A stretch of DNA of 51,834 bases. Origin: Elusimicrobiota bacterium (lineage in GTDB: Bacteria > Elusimicrobiota > Elusimicrobia > UBA1565 > UBA9628). Position numbers and translations under genes: made by a program. The stretch lies in assembly GCA_016209035.1 (NCBI GenBank), contig JACQWX010000041.1:1-51834 (forward strand), written 5' to 3'. Of this stretch, positions 35,303-43,484 are shown in pieces (position 1 is the stretch's first letter; every line of letters starts with the position of its first letter). Under the pieces are notes generated by a model. It did no database searches and was not told the origin of the DNA. It saw only the letters and a list, made by a program, of their open reading frames with translations.

Positions 35303-36751
35303 ATGAGCGAGAGGCTCTTCGGGACCGACGGGGTGAGGGGCATCCCGGGTCAGCATCCCCTGACGCCGGAGATGGTGCGCTCCATCGCCCGGGCCGCGGC
35401 GGGGCTCCTCCTCAAGCGGCGGCCGAGCGTCAACGGCGGCGGGCCGTTCATCGTGATGGGCCGCGACACCCGGGCCTCAGGTCCTGCGCTGTGCCGGTCC
35501 CTGGCGCGGGGCTTCTCGGCCGCGGGCTGCCGGACCTGGGACCTCGGCGTCGTGCCCACGCCCGCGGTGTCCTACCTCGCCTGCGGGCTGAAGGCTCTCT
35601 GCGGCGTCACGGTGTCGGCCAGCCATAACCCCGCCGAGTTCAACGGCATCAAATTCTTCATGGGGGACGGCCTCAAGATGCCGGAGCCCCTCGAGGCCCG
35701 GATCGAGAGGCTGGTGACGAAGCCCCCGGCCTGCGCGGGGAAAGCGCCCGGTTCGGGACGCGGTCGGAGACCGAGCGTCCCCTGCGCCATCAGGAAAGGC
35801 GTGGGCGGCAGGGGAGAGGCGGTTGACGGCCGCGGCCTGGCGGGACGCTATGGCGAGTTCCTGCGCAGCGTCTTCCCGGCCCATCTGGATCTGGGCGGCA
35901 TGAGGATCGTGGTCGACTGCGCGCATGGCGCCGCCTCCGCGATCGCTCCCGGGCTCCTCGAGGACCTGGGCGCCGAGGTCGTCAGGCTCGGCTGCGCCCC
36001 CGACGGCTCCAACATCAACGAAGGCTGCGGCGCCCTGGAGACCCGAGCCATGCGCCGGAGGGTCCTTGAATCCCGCGCCCACGCCGGCGTCGCGTTCGAC
36101 GGCGACGCCGACCGCGCCATCTTCTGCGACGAGAAGGGCCGGATCGCCGACGGCGACGCCCTGATCGCCCTGGCGGCGCTCAGGCTCAAGCGCATCGGCA
36201 TCCTGCGCGACGACAAGGTGGTCGTGACGGTCATGACCAACCTTGGCCTGGTCAAGTTCCTCGAGAACGAAGGGATCGCGTCGGTGATCGTCCCGGTGGG
36301 GGACCGCAACGTGGCGGACGCCATCGAGGAGGGGGGCTTAAGCCTGGGCGGCGAGGCGTCCGGGCATCTCATCTTCCGGTGCTTCGCTCCGACCGGCGAC
36401 GGGATCGTGACGGCGCTCGAGACCCTCGCCGCGGTGCGCGAGTCGGGCCGGAGCTTCAGCGGGGCCCTGCCCCGCTACCGCGTCTTCCCACAGATCCTCA
36501 GGAACGTCCCGGTCGCGAAGAAGGTCCCGCTCAAGCGTCTCCCCGCTTTCCTCAAGAGGGTCCGCGTCCACGAAGGCCGCATGAAAGGCTTCGGCCGCGT
36601 CGTGGTCCGCTATTCCGGGACCGAGCCGCTTTTCCGCATCATGGTCGAGGGGCCGTCCGCCGCGCAAGTCAGGCGCATCACGGCCGACTTGACCAAGGCC
36701 TATCTTTATGAGAGCAGACAGGAGGAATCATGCCTTTTGCGTCCCACGTGA
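35303..36751 (+). CDS. glmM: phosphoglucosamine mutase with a repeat-encoded insertion
   Basis: The 482-residue enzyme converts glucosamine-6-phosphate to glucosamine-1-phosphate for UDP-GlcNAc synthesis; the family is usually about 445-450 residues. All motifs are intact: phosphoserine loop VSASHNPAEFNGIK (Ser about 107), metal loop FDGDADRAIF, sugar loop LGGEASGHLIF and phosphate loop VRYSGTEPLFRI. The extra length includes residues about 143-172 (GKAPGSGRGRRPSVPCAIRK region), encoded by copy B of the two-hairpin repeat, between the end of domain 1 and the GRYGEFLRSVFP helix. This is a surface loop in the family, so activity is likely retained. The 3' end overlaps pdxJ by 22 bases. Confidence 0.93.
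   Translation: MSERLFGTDGVRGIPGQHPLTPEMVRSIARAAAGLLLKRRPSVNGGGPFIVMGRDTRASGPALCRSLARGFSAAGCRTWDLGVVPTPAVSYLACGLKALCGVTVSASHNPAEFNGIKFFMGDGLKMPEPLEARIERLVTKPPACAGKAPGSGRGRRPSVPCAIRKGVGGRGEAVDGRGLAGRYGEFLRSVFPAHLDLGGMRIVVDCAHGAASAIAPGLLEDLGAEVVRLGCAPDGSNINEGCGALETRAMRRRVLESRAHAGVAFDGDADRAIFCDEKGRIADGDALIALAALRLKRIGILRDDKVVVTVMTNLGLVKFLENEGIASVIVPVGDRNVADAIEEGGLSLGGEASGHLIFRCFAPTGDGIVTALETLAAVRESGRSFSGALPRYRVFPQILRNVPVAKKVPLKRLPAFLKRVRVHEGRMKGFGRVVVRYSGTEPLFRIMVEGPSAAQVRRITADLTKAYLYESRQEESCLLRPT
35755..35814 (+). repeat. two-hairpin repeat, copy B (in glmM)
   Basis: Hairpin 1, GGTC-GGA-GACC (35762-35772), is extended by outer arms GGGACGC (35755-35761) and GCGTCCC (35775-35781). Hairpin 2 pairs CCCCTGCGCC (35779-35788) with the GGCGGCAGGGG stretch ending at 35814, around a loop CATCAGGAAAGGCGTGGG-like. 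The loop matches copy A closely. Confidence 0.8.
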
Positions 36752-37458
36752 AGCTCGGAGTCAACATCGACCACATCGCCACCCTGCGCCAGGCCCGCAA
36801 GGAGAGCGAACCCGACCCGGTCGCGGCCGCCCGGGTCTGCAAGGCCGCCGGCGCCGACATGATCGTAGCCCACCTGCGCAAGGACCGCCGGCACATCCAG
36901 GACCAGGACCTCTTCAGGCTCTGCGAGCTCAAGGGCGAGACGCACCTGGAGCTAGCCGCCGACCCGGAGATGGTGGCCATCGCGCTCAAGGCCAAGCCGT
37001 CCTCCGTCTGCCTGGTCCCCGAGACGCAGCGGGAGGTGACGACCCTGGGCGGCCTCGACCTTTCCGACCCGAGGGACCGCCGGCTCGAGTCCGCGGTGAA
37101 AAGGCTCAGGAAGGCGGGGATCGAGGTCAGCCTCTTCGTCGGTCCCGACCCGGTCAGCATCCGGCGCGCCAAGGCTCTGGGCGCCGACACGGTGGAGCTG
37201 TGCACCACCGTCTACGCCCAGGCCCGGGAGAAGAAGAAGGTCGCCGCCGAGCTCGAGACCTTGGCGTTGGCCGGGTACCTGGCGCACGAACTGGGCCTCG
37301 GCCTGCACGCGGGCCACGCCCTGGGCTATCACAACGCGCGGGCCGTGGCGCGCCTGCCCCACATGGCCTGCCTGAACGTCGGGTTCTCCATCGTGGCCCG
37401 CGCGGTCTTCGTGGGGCTGAGAACGGCGGTGGGGGAGATGAAACAACTCATCAGTTGA
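36730..37458 (+). CDS. pdxJ: pyridoxine 5'-phosphate synthase
   Basis: The 242-residue TIM-barrel enzyme condenses 1-deoxyxylulose-5-phosphate with 3-amino-2-oxopropyl phosphate in vitamin B6 synthesis. Signatures are KLGVNIDHIATLRQAR (7-22), GADMIVAHLRKDRRHIQDQD, HLELAADPEMVAIA, CLVPETQREVTTLGGLD and GLGLHAGHALGYHN near the end. It starts with ATG 22 bases inside glmM. Its stop lies within a 15-bp-arm inverted repeat that begins the glmS leader. Confidence 0.95.
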   Translation: MPFASHVKLGVNIDHIATLRQARKESEPDPVAAARVCKAAGADMIVAHLRKDRRHIQDQDLFRLCELKGETHLELAADPEMVAIALKAKPSSVCLVPETQREVTTLGGLDLSDPRDRRLESAVKRLRKAGIEVSLFVGPDPVSIRRAKALGADTVELCTTVYAQAREKKKVAAELETLALAGYLAHELGLGLHAGHALGYHNARAVARLPHMACLNVGFSIVARAVFVGLRTAVGEMKQLIS

Positions 37459-37548
37459 GCCTTGCTCAACTGATGAGTTCTGGTTTGACGGTCATTATGA
37501 AGGAGCTCCTTGAACGGCGAGCCCGAGAAGGCTCCGCCTTCTCGGGCT
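37445..37548 (+). promoter_or_regulatory. three successive perfect palindromes in the pdxJ-glmS gap
   Basis: The first has 15-bp arms AACTCATCAGTTGAG (37445-37459) and CTCAACTGATGAGTT (37465-37479) with a 5-base loop. The second is AAGGAGCTCCTT (37500-37511), which buries the only AAGGAG. The third has 13-bp arms AGCCCGAGAAGGC (37520-37532) and GCCTTCTCGGGCT (37536-37548) and ends five bases before the glmS ATG. No U-run follows any of them. This could be an RNA switch, an attenuator or a processing site controlling glmS. Confidence 0.6.
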
Positions 37549-37553
37549 GACAC

Positions 37554-39419
37554 ATGTGCGGCATCGTAGGTTATATCGGGTCCAGGCCCGCGGTCCCCAT
37601 CCTCATGGAGGGCCTGCGCCGGCTGGAGTACCGGGGCTATGACTCGGCTGGGATCGCCGCCTTGGCGGGCGGCGTCATCGACCGCCGGCGCGCCTCGGGG
37701 AAGCTCGGCAACCTCGACGCCCTCCTGCGGGACGCGCCCTTGAAGGGCACGCTGGCCATCGGCCACACGAGGTGGGCGACCCACGGCAAGCCCTCGGAAG
37801 AGAACGCCCATCCGCACATGGACTGCACGAAAAGCCTCGTGGTGATCCACAACGGCATCATAGAGAATTACCTTGAAATCAAAGATGCCCTGACTGCGTC
37901 AGGGCATAAATTCGAGTCGGAGACCGACACCGAGGCCGTGGTGCATCTCATCGAGGAGAAGATCAAGGCCCTGAGCAAGCGCGCCAGGGCCGACTTCAAC
38001 GATCCGCTCCTTTTCGAGGCGGTCCGGCAGGCTTTAAACGAGGTCCGCGGGGCCTACGCGCTCGCGGTGCTCTGGTCCAAGGCGCCCGGCACCATCATCG
38101 CGGCCAAGACCGCCTCGCCCCTCGTCATCGGGCTCGGGACCGGGGAGAGCTTCCTGGCCTCGGACGTGCCCGCGTTCCTTGAGCACACGAGGAACGCGGT
38201 CTTCCTCGATGACGGCGAGATGGCGGTGCTCAAGTCCGCCGGGTGCTCCTATTTCACCCTGGCCGGCAAGAAGGTGCGCAAGCAGGTCCACCCCATCGCG
38301 TGGGACCGGACCATGGCGGAGAAGGCCGGGCACAAGCACTTCATGATCAAGGAGATCCACGAGCAGCCCGAGGCCTGCGAGGACTCCATGCGCGGGAGGC
38401 TCTACCCCCTGAGGGACGGCGTTCTCCAGCGCGAGGCGGGCCTCGACCCCGCCGTGCTCCGGGGCCTGAGGCAGATATACCTCGTGGCCTGCGGGACCGC
38501 CCACCACGCCTGCATGATCGGCCGCTACTGGATCGAGGACCTGGCCGACGTCCCGGCCCAGGTCGAGATCGCCTCCGAGTTCCGCTACCGGGAGCACGTG
38601 CTGGGCCCCAAGGACCTGGTCGTGGCCGTCAGCCAATCCGGCGAGACCGCCGACACCCTGGCCGCCGTGCGGTCCGCCAAGGACAAGGGCTCCAAGGTCT
38701 TCGCCGTGTGCAACTGCGTGGGCTCGGCCATCACGCGCGCGGCCGACTTCGTCCTCTACACCCGCTGCGGCCCCGAGTGCGGGGTGGCCTCGACCAAGGC
38801 CTTCATCGGACAGCTCACGGGCCTGGCCTTGTTCGCGGTCCACGCCGGCATCGCGCGCGGGTCCCTCAAGGAGGCCCGGGCGCGGGAGATCGTCGAGGAC
38901 CTGGTGAGGATCCCGGGCCGCATCCGGGCGGCCTTGAAGCTCGAGCCCCGGATCATCGAGATCGCCGAGGCCCTCCACAAGAAGAGCAATTTCCTCTACA
39001 TCGCCCGGCACCTCAACTTCCCGATCGCCATGGAGGGGGCGCTCAAGCTCAAGGAGATCTCCTACATCCATGCCGAGGGCTACGCGGCCGGGGAGCTCAA
39101 GCACGGCCCCATCGCCCTGGTGGACGGCGATATCCCCGTCATGGTGATCGCGACGCGGTCCAAGGTGCAGGACAAGCTCGCGTCCAACGTCATGGAGGTG
39201 CGGGCCCGGGGAGGGCGGTGCATCATCCTGTGCGCGGAGGGCGACAAGGTCGACGCGGGCAAGGACGACTACGTCCTGCGCCTGCCGCCCATGGACGAGC
39301 TCCTCTCTCCCATCGTCAACGTGGTGCCGCTGCAGCTGCTGGCGTACCATATCGCGGTCCTGAGGGGCTGCGACGTGGATCAGCCGAGGAACCTCGCGAA
39401 GAGCGTCACTGTCGAATGA
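37554..39419 (+). CDS. glmS: glutamine--fructose-6-phosphate aminotransferase
   Basis: The 621-residue enzyme makes glucosamine-6-phosphate from fructose-6-phosphate and glutamine, entry to UDP-GlcNAc. The start is fixed because Cys2 of MCGIVGYIGSRP is the glutaminase nucleophile after Met removal. The glutaminase domain (1-240) has RWATHGKPSEENAHPH and HNGIIENY. Two SIS domains follow (ACGTAHHACMIGRYW, VSQSGETADTL, STKAFIGQLTGLALF), and the C-terminus DQPRNLAKSVTVE is canonical. No free Shine-Dalgarno is visible; a strong hairpin ends five bases upstream. A 23-base perfect short-loop palindrome lies in the coding sequence. Confidence 0.96.
   Translation: MCGIVGYIGSRPAVPILMEGLRRLEYRGYDSAGIAALAGGVIDRRRASGKLGNLDALLRDAPLKGTLAIGHTRWATHGKPSEENAHPHMDCTKSLVVIHNGIIENYLEIKDALTASGHKFESETDTEAVVHLIEEKIKALSKRARADFNDPLLFEAVRQALNEVRGAYALAVLWSKAPGTIIAAKTASPLVIGLGTGESFLASDVPAFLEHTRNAVFLDDGEMAVLKSAGCSYFTLAGKKVRKQVHPIAWDRTMAEKAGHKHFMIKEIHEQPEACEDSMRGRLYPLRDGVLQREAGLDPAVLRGLRQIYLVACGTAHHACMIGRYWIEDLADVPAQVEIASEFRYREHVLGPKDLVVAVSQSGETADTLAAVRSAKDKGSKVFAVCNCVGSAITRAADFVLYTRCGPECGVASTKAFIGQLTGLALFAVHAGIARGSLKEARAREIVEDLVRIPGRIRAALKLEPRIIEIAEALHKKSNFLYIARHLNFPIAMEGALKLKEISYIHAEGYAAGELKHGPIALVDGDIPVMVIATRSKVQDKLASNVMEVRARGGRCIILCAEGDKVDAGKDDYVLRLPPMDELLSPIVNVVPLQLLAYHIAVLRGCDVDQPRNLAKSVTVE
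37885..37907. repeat. perfect short-loop palindrome inside glmS
   Basis: Arms ATGCCCTGAC (37885-37894) and GTCAGGGCAT (37898-37907) flank a 3-base loop, TGC, in a locally AT-richer stretch. Protein length is normal there. Confidence 0.85.
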
Positions 39420-39910
39420 AACGATCGTTTGAGCCCGTCGCGCCGTCTCCCGACGCCGCCGGTGCGGACCGGCCGGCCGCGGTCTTGCCCCGGCGCTGGA
39501 GGAGGCTGGGTCTGGCCGCGGGCATCGGACTGGCGGCCGTCATCGTCCTGACGCGCCAGCCTGTCCTCGAAACCCTGGCGGGCGTGGCCGCCAACTTCAA
39601 GGAGCGCCGCGGCCAGCGCGCCTCCCTGGGAGTCCATATCGATGAGGCCCACCGCCTGGGCCTCGACTACGCCACCATCGTCCGGGAGCCCGAAGACCAT
39701 GTGGGCCAGCCCGTGGTCTGGTGCGTGGACCATCCGTCCTGGGGGACGGCCTATCTCGCGGGCAAGCCTTCCGAGCCCCTCGTGCTGGAGAACGAGTCGG
39801 CCTTCCCGCTCAACTCCCCGACTTCGGGCGGCCGCTGCGCGGTCGTGGTCGCCGTGGTCTCGGGGGTCCAGGAGAACGGGATCGTGCTGCGGTATGCGGG
39901 GGCGCCCTAG
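39416..39910 (+). CDS. single-pass membrane protein of unknown function
   Basis: The 164-residue protein starts ATGA inside the glmS stop. A basic, Pro-rich N-terminus (1-28) precedes a transmembrane segment at about 30-48 (RLGLAAGIGLAAVIVLTRQP). The rest (about 60-164) is probably extracytoplasmic and beta-rich: EPEDHVGQPVVWCVDHPSWG, ESAFPLNSPTSGGRCAVVVA and VQENGIVLRYAGAP. The family is not recognised. Coupling to glmS and acpS suggests co-expression. Confidence 0.65.
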   Translation: MKRSFEPVAPSPDAAGADRPAAVLPRRWRRLGLAAGIGLAAVIVLTRQPVLETLAGVAANFKERRGQRASLGVHIDEAHRLGLDYATIVREPEDHVGQPVVWCVDHPSWGTAYLAGKPSEPLVLENESAFPLNSPTSGGRCAVVVAVVSGVQENGIVLRYAGAP

Positions 39911-39911
39911 G

Positions 39912-40298
39912 ATGAGGAGTCGCGCCCCCACTTCTGCGCGCCTCCCCGTGGGGGAGGCTTGCGAGCTAGGCCTCGACATCGTGGAGATCGCGCGCGTCAG
40001 GCGCGTGGCGAAGAAGGCGCCGCGGTTCCTGACCCGCGTCTTCACCCCGGAGGAGACCGCCTACTGCCGGACCCAGGCGAACCCCTGGCAGCACTTCGCG
40101 GTCCGGTTCGCCGCCAAGGAGGCGGTCTGGAAGGCGCTCGGCCGGCTGGACCTGACGCTGAAGGACATCTCGGTCTCCCGCACGCCCCGGGGCAAGCCCG
40201 GGGTCCTGATCAAGGGGCGCAAGACGCCCGAGGTCAGGCTCAGCCTGTCGCACTGCGAAGCCTACGCCGCCGCCGTGGCTCTCCATGTCAAAGCCTGA
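39912..40298 (+). CDS. acpS: holo-[acyl-carrier-protein] synthase with a repeat-encoded N-terminus
   Basis: The protein has 128 residues from ATG 39912, one base after the upstream stop. AcpS moves 4'-phosphopantetheine from CoA to acyl carrier protein. Motifs are LGLDIVEIARV (metal aspartate), FTPEETAYC, FAAKEAVWKALG and LSLSHCEAYAAAVAL. Typical AcpS begins about three residues before G-x-D-I-V-E. Here some 15 extra residues (SRAPTSARLPVGEAC) precede it, encoded by the 41-bp hairpin repeat also found before mcsA. No start codon exists between repeat and core, so translation must cross the repeat (ATG 39912 or GTG within it). Confidence 0.88.
   Translation: MRSRAPTSARLPVGEACELGLDIVEIARVRRVAKKAPRFLTRVFTPEETAYCRTQANPWQHFAVRFAAKEAVWKALGRLDLTLKDISVSRTPRGKPGVLIKGRKTPEVRLSLSHCEAYAAAVALHVKA
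39924..39964 (+). repeat. 41-bp hairpin repeat, copy in the acpS 5' end
   Basis: It matches 2919-2959 (opposite strand) with three differences. The core is CCTCCCC-GT-GGGGGAGG. Here it is translated as part of AcpS. Confidence 0.85.
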
Positions 40299-41223
40299 CA
40301 CCGTTTCGAAGCAAGAACTGAGGAGCGCCCTGGTCCGGCGAGAGCCCGCGGATCACAAGGGCGCCTTCGGGCACCTGCTGATCCTGGCGGGCTCCACGGG
40401 CATGGCGGGAGCGGCGATCCTCGCTTGCCGGGCGGCCCTGCGCTCCGGCGCGGGCCTGGTGACGCTGGCGGTGCCCGCCTCCCTGCAGGGGGTCGTGGCG
40501 GCCGCGGCGCCTGAAGCACTCACCATGGGACTTCCCGAGGCCGGCGGGTGCCTCCGGCCGGAGGGAGTCTCGCGCGTCAAGGAAGCCCTGGAGGACAAGG
40601 AATTCACGGTCCTGGCGCTCGGCCCCGGCGTCTCGACTCACCCCGAGACCGTCAAGTTCGTGGTCCATGTGCTGGGATCCGTCCCGCTGCCCGCGGTCGT
40701 GGACGCCGACGCGCTCAACAACCTGGCCCTTCAGGAGCGAGCATCGGTCGGGCAGATGCTGCGCAACCGCTCCGGAGGCGCCATCTTCACGCCCCACCCG
40801 GGAGAGATGGCGCGGTGCCTGCATTCGAGCGTGGCCGAAGTGCTCAAGGACCGGGAGTCGGCGGCCAAGAGGCTGGCCGGCGAGTGGGGTGGCGTGGTGG
40901 TCCTCAAGGGCCTCGGCTCGGTCGTCACGGACGGCGAGCGGTCCGTGCGCAACGCCACCGGCGGGGCTGGGCTGGCGAAAGGAGGCTCCGGCGACCTTCT
41001 GACGGGCCTCATCGCCGGGCTCTGGACGCAGATGATAGCCTCGGGACGCACGGCAGGGAACCGGTCCTTCATGGCCGCCGCCCTGGGCTGCCACCTCCAT
41101 GGCCTGGCCGGCGACTTGGCGGAGAAGGAGCTGACTCCCTGGGCCGTCACTCCGAGCGACGTGCTGGGCCGTTTCCCCGCCGCGTTCAAGGCGGTGTCAG
41201 GGGCCAAGTCTCGGTCGTCCTGA
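40285..41223 (+). CDS. nnrD: ADP-dependent NAD(P)H-hydrate dehydratase
   Basis: The 312-residue ribokinase-fold enzyme repairs hydrated NAD(P)H using ADP. Motifs are KGAFGHLLILAGSTGMAGAA, LTVALGPGVS-like text (LALGPGVSTHPET), VVDADALNNLA, IFTPHPGEMARC and GGSGDLLTGLIAGLW. Many bacteria fuse it to the NnrE epimerase domain, which is absent here. It begins 14 bases inside the end of acpS; acpS-nnrD adjacency is common. The 3' end overlaps the convergent membrane gene by 27 bases. Confidence 0.92.
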   Translation: MSKPDTVSKQELRSALVRREPADHKGAFGHLLILAGSTGMAGAAILACRAALRSGAGLVTLAVPASLQGVVAAAAPEALTMGLPEAGGCLRPEGVSRVKEALEDKEFTVLALGPGVSTHPETVKFVVHVLGSVPLPAVVDADALNNLALQERASVGQMLRNRSGGAIFTPHPGEMARCLHSSVAEVLKDRESAAKRLAGEWGGVVVLKGLGSVVTDGERSVRNATGGAGLAKGGSGDLLTGLIAGLWTQMIASGRTAGNRSFMAAALGCHLHGLAGDLAEKELTPWAVTPSDVLGRFPAAFKAVSGAKSRSS

Positions 41224-42504
41224 CGCCGTCCAGGCGGCGAAGGGGAGCAGGAACGGGAGGTAGAGCAGGCGGTGGCGCGTGGCGCTCCCCAGGTCGACCT
41301 CGGTCAAGGCGCTCGCCATCCACGCGATGAGGAAGAACACCGCGAGAGGGGCGCGCTCCGCCCGGCCGCCGTGACGCCATAGCCCGACGACAGCGAGCAG
41401 GCACAGCCCCAGCAGCCCCAGGTTCTCCAGGGAAGCCAACAGCCGGCCGAGGTTCCCCCGGATCGGGTAGAACCCCGGCAGGGGCATCAACAGCACGGTG
41501 AACGCCCCGCGCGGCAGGAAGGCGAGGACGTCGCCCCAGGTCCGGAATTCGACGTCCTGGAATATCTGGCTCTGGACCTGGCGGCCGAAGGTCTGCCGGG
41601 CATACTGCCGGTCGCTGCGTTGGCGGGTCAGACGCAGGTCCATGATCCAAGCGGGGGTCCAGGACACCGGCATCTTGGGGTCCTCCGCGGGCTTGCGCGT
41701 GTCGATGAGCCCCTTGACGAACGGGATCGGCTGGTTGTGCCGTTCCTCGTAAGTCCAGCGCTCGAAGGTCCACGACGAGACCGGCCGTAGGAGCGCCAGC
41801 GCAGCGACCACCCAGACGGCGTCCCAGGCGGCGCGGCCCAAGGCCCACGGCCGACGGCGAGACGCCATCAGGCGCCAGGCGGCGCCGACGGCGAGCGCGA
41901 CCGCGGCCATGGGCAGGAGGTGGGAACGCAGAAGGCCCACTAAGACGAGCGCGGCCGCGCCCGGCACGGGCCGCGCATCGTCGAGAGCGACCCGGGTCGC
42001 TCGGGCTCCGCCCTCGACCGCGTTCCGGCCGAGGAAGAGCCAGAAGACGGCGGCCAGGGCCAGCAGCATCATGGCTTCCTTCGTGTTCTGCGAGGTGTAG
42101 AAGACATGCGTCGGCCAGAGCGCCAACATGAGCCCCGCGGCCCAGGCTGCGCGAGAGGGCCGGGAACCCGCCTCCGGCCTCAACCGCTGGACCAGCAGGA
42201 ACCAAAGGCAGACCGAGGCCGCGGCCAGCATGCCGTTGATGAGCTTGAGGGTCAGGGGGCGGCGTCCTAGATGGACGTAGAACAGGGTCACCCACCAGGT
42301 GTAGAGCTCCCGCCCCGGGGTGAGCCTGTAGGGGATCGGGGTCCCCGAGACGATGGCGGTCGCGTAGAGGTCCGCCTCGGCGTCGTAGAGCCGCGCGTCG
42401 GCGAAGTAGTAGTCGGGGAAGATCGGATGACGCTCCGTCAAGAGCGCCACGGACCAGCGCGCCCCGAGCGCGACCGCGGCCAGGATCAGGAGGGAGCGCT
42501 TCAT
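41197..42504 (-). CDS. GT-C/PMT-like polytopic membrane protein
   Basis: The 435-residue protein has an N-terminal helix, then a loop FPDYYFADARLYDAEADLYA with acidic residues of the kind found in GT-C glycosyltransferases. About ten further hydrophobic segments follow, with THVFYTSQNTKEAMMLLALA and GLLRSHLLPMAAVALAVGAA among them. It probably transfers a sugar from a lipid carrier; substrates are unknown. A TACAAT box (42520-42515) lies ten bases before the ATG, giving a very short leader. It is divergent from thiL. Confidence 0.65.
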   Translation of the reverse strand: MKRSLLILAAVALGARWSVALLTERHPIFPDYYFADARLYDAEADLYATAIVSGTPIPYRLTPGRELYTWWVTLFYVHLGRRPLTLKLINGMLAAASVCLWFLLVQRLRPEAGSRPSRAAWAAGLMLALWPTHVFYTSQNTKEAMMLLALAAVFWLFLGRNAVEGGARATRVALDDARPVPGAAALVLVGLLRSHLLPMAAVALAVGAAWRLMASRRRPWALGRAAWDAVWVVAALALLRPVSSWTFERWTYEERHNQPIPFVKGLIDTRKPAEDPKMPVSWTPAWIMDLRLTRQRSDRQYARQTFGRQVQSQIFQDVEFRTWGDVLAFLPRGAFTVLLMPLPGFYPIRGNLGRLLASLENLGLLGLCLLAVVGLWRHGGRAERAPLAVFFLIAWMASALTEVDLGSATRHRLLYLPFLLPFAAWTASGRPRLGP

Positions 42505-42535
42505 CGCCGGAAGGATTGTAGCAAAGCTGAAGTGG

Positions 42536-42541
42536 TATCAT
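42536..42541 (+). promoter_or_regulatory. -10 box of the thiL operon
   Basis: TATCAT preceded by GTGG lies 19 bases before the thiL ATG. No good -35 box is seen. It is divergent from TACAAT at 42520-42515 on the other strand. Confidence 0.45.
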
Positions 42542-42560
42542 CTGACGCCGGGAACCCGCC

Positions 42561-43484
42561 ATGAAGAGGATGAATACGCTCGCGTCCCTGGGAGAGGGTG
42601 GGCTGCTCTCGCTCATCTTCAAGAGGTTCTCCCGCCAGAGGCATGCGGGCCTGGTCCTCGGACCGGGAGACGACGCCGCCGTCCTGTCTCTGAAGCCCGG
42701 CCGGGTCCTCGTCGCGACCCAGGACGACCTCGCCGAGGGGACCCATTTCGAGAGGCGCTGGGCGGATTTCCGGCGGCTCGGCCATAAGCTCTTCCGGATC
42801 AACTTGAGCGACCTCGCGGCCATGGGCGAGGTGGAGCCCCTCGGCGTCATCGTGAGCGCGGGGTTCCCGTCCGACGCTCCCCGGCGGTGGGCCACGGACT
42901 TCCTCGAAGGCCTGGCGGACGACGCGAAGACCTTCAGGACGCCGGTGGTCGGGGGAAACTTGAGCCGCTCCTCCAAGGTCTTCTTCTCCATGACCGCGCT
43001 CGGGACCGCGCTCCCCGGCCGCATCCTGGAGCGCTCCGGCGCCAGGGCCGGCGATCTCATCGCGGGGGTCGGACCCCTCGGGAAGGCCGCGGAAGGGCTG
43101 AAGGTCATCCGAAGGGGCGGGAAGACCGGCCGCGCGGTGCGGGCTTTCTACGAGCCCGTGCCGCACCTGCGAGCCGCCGCGATTCTCGCCAGGGGACGCC
43201 TGGCCTCCAGTCTCATCGACAACTCCGACGGCCTGGCGCGTTGCGTCGCCGAGCTCTCCGGCGCCGCGGGTCTCGGCGCGCGCGTCGACCTCGGCGAAGC
43301 CCCGGTCGCCGGCGACCCGGACGCGGGAGAGGACTACGGGCTGGTCTTCACCGTGGCCCCAAGCCTCTGGCCATCGGTCCGGCGCGCGCTCCCGCGGGCC
43401 TATCGGCTCGGCCGCATGACGGCCCGGATGGCCGAGGGTCGGGAGTCGCCGTCCGGCGGCTACGACCATTTCCATGCCAGCTGA
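42561..43484 (+). CDS. thiL: thiamine-monophosphate kinase
   Basis: The 307-residue enzyme phosphorylates thiamine monophosphate to the active diphosphate. Motifs are LGPGDDAAVL (about 34-43), ATQDDLAEGTHFERRW, RINLSDLAAMG, VVGGNLSRSS and SLIDNSDGLARCVAEL, ending with GEDYGLVFTV. The 'GGDT' element is GGNL here, so one acidic ligand position is changed. The 3' end overlaps tsaE by 11 bases. PurM-like relatives such as HypE and SelD share the fold, but the GDDAAV and NLSDLAAMG motifs favour ThiL. Confidence 0.9.
   Translation: MKRMNTLASLGEGGLLSLIFKRFSRQRHAGLVLGPGDDAAVLSLKPGRVLVATQDDLAEGTHFERRWADFRRLGHKLFRINLSDLAAMGEVEPLGVIVSAGFPSDAPRRWATDFLEGLADDAKTFRTPVVGGNLSRSSKVFFSMTALGTALPGRILERSGARAGDLIAGVGPLGKAAEGLKVIRRGGKTGRAVRAFYEPVPHLRAAAILARGRLASSLIDNSDGLARCVAELSGAAGLGARVDLGEAPVAGDPDAGEDYGLVFTVAPSLWPSVRRALPRAYRLGRMTARMAEGRESPSGGYDHFHAS

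Noticed and set aside
37445..37479. Intrinsic terminator after pdxJ
   Set aside because: The 15-bp stem is strong, but it is followed by CTGGTTTGACGG rather than a T-run, and glmS follows closely on the same strand.
37445..37553. glmS ribozyme/riboswitch
   Set aside because: The leader is too short and shows only simple perfect hairpins, not the multi-helix core of the known glmS ribozyme. A different structure is possible and is reported as a finding.
41821..41900. Further copy of the two-hairpin repeat (GCCATCAGGCGCCAGG region)
   Set aside because: It shares only a few loop-like bases; no GGA hairpin and no large stem are present.
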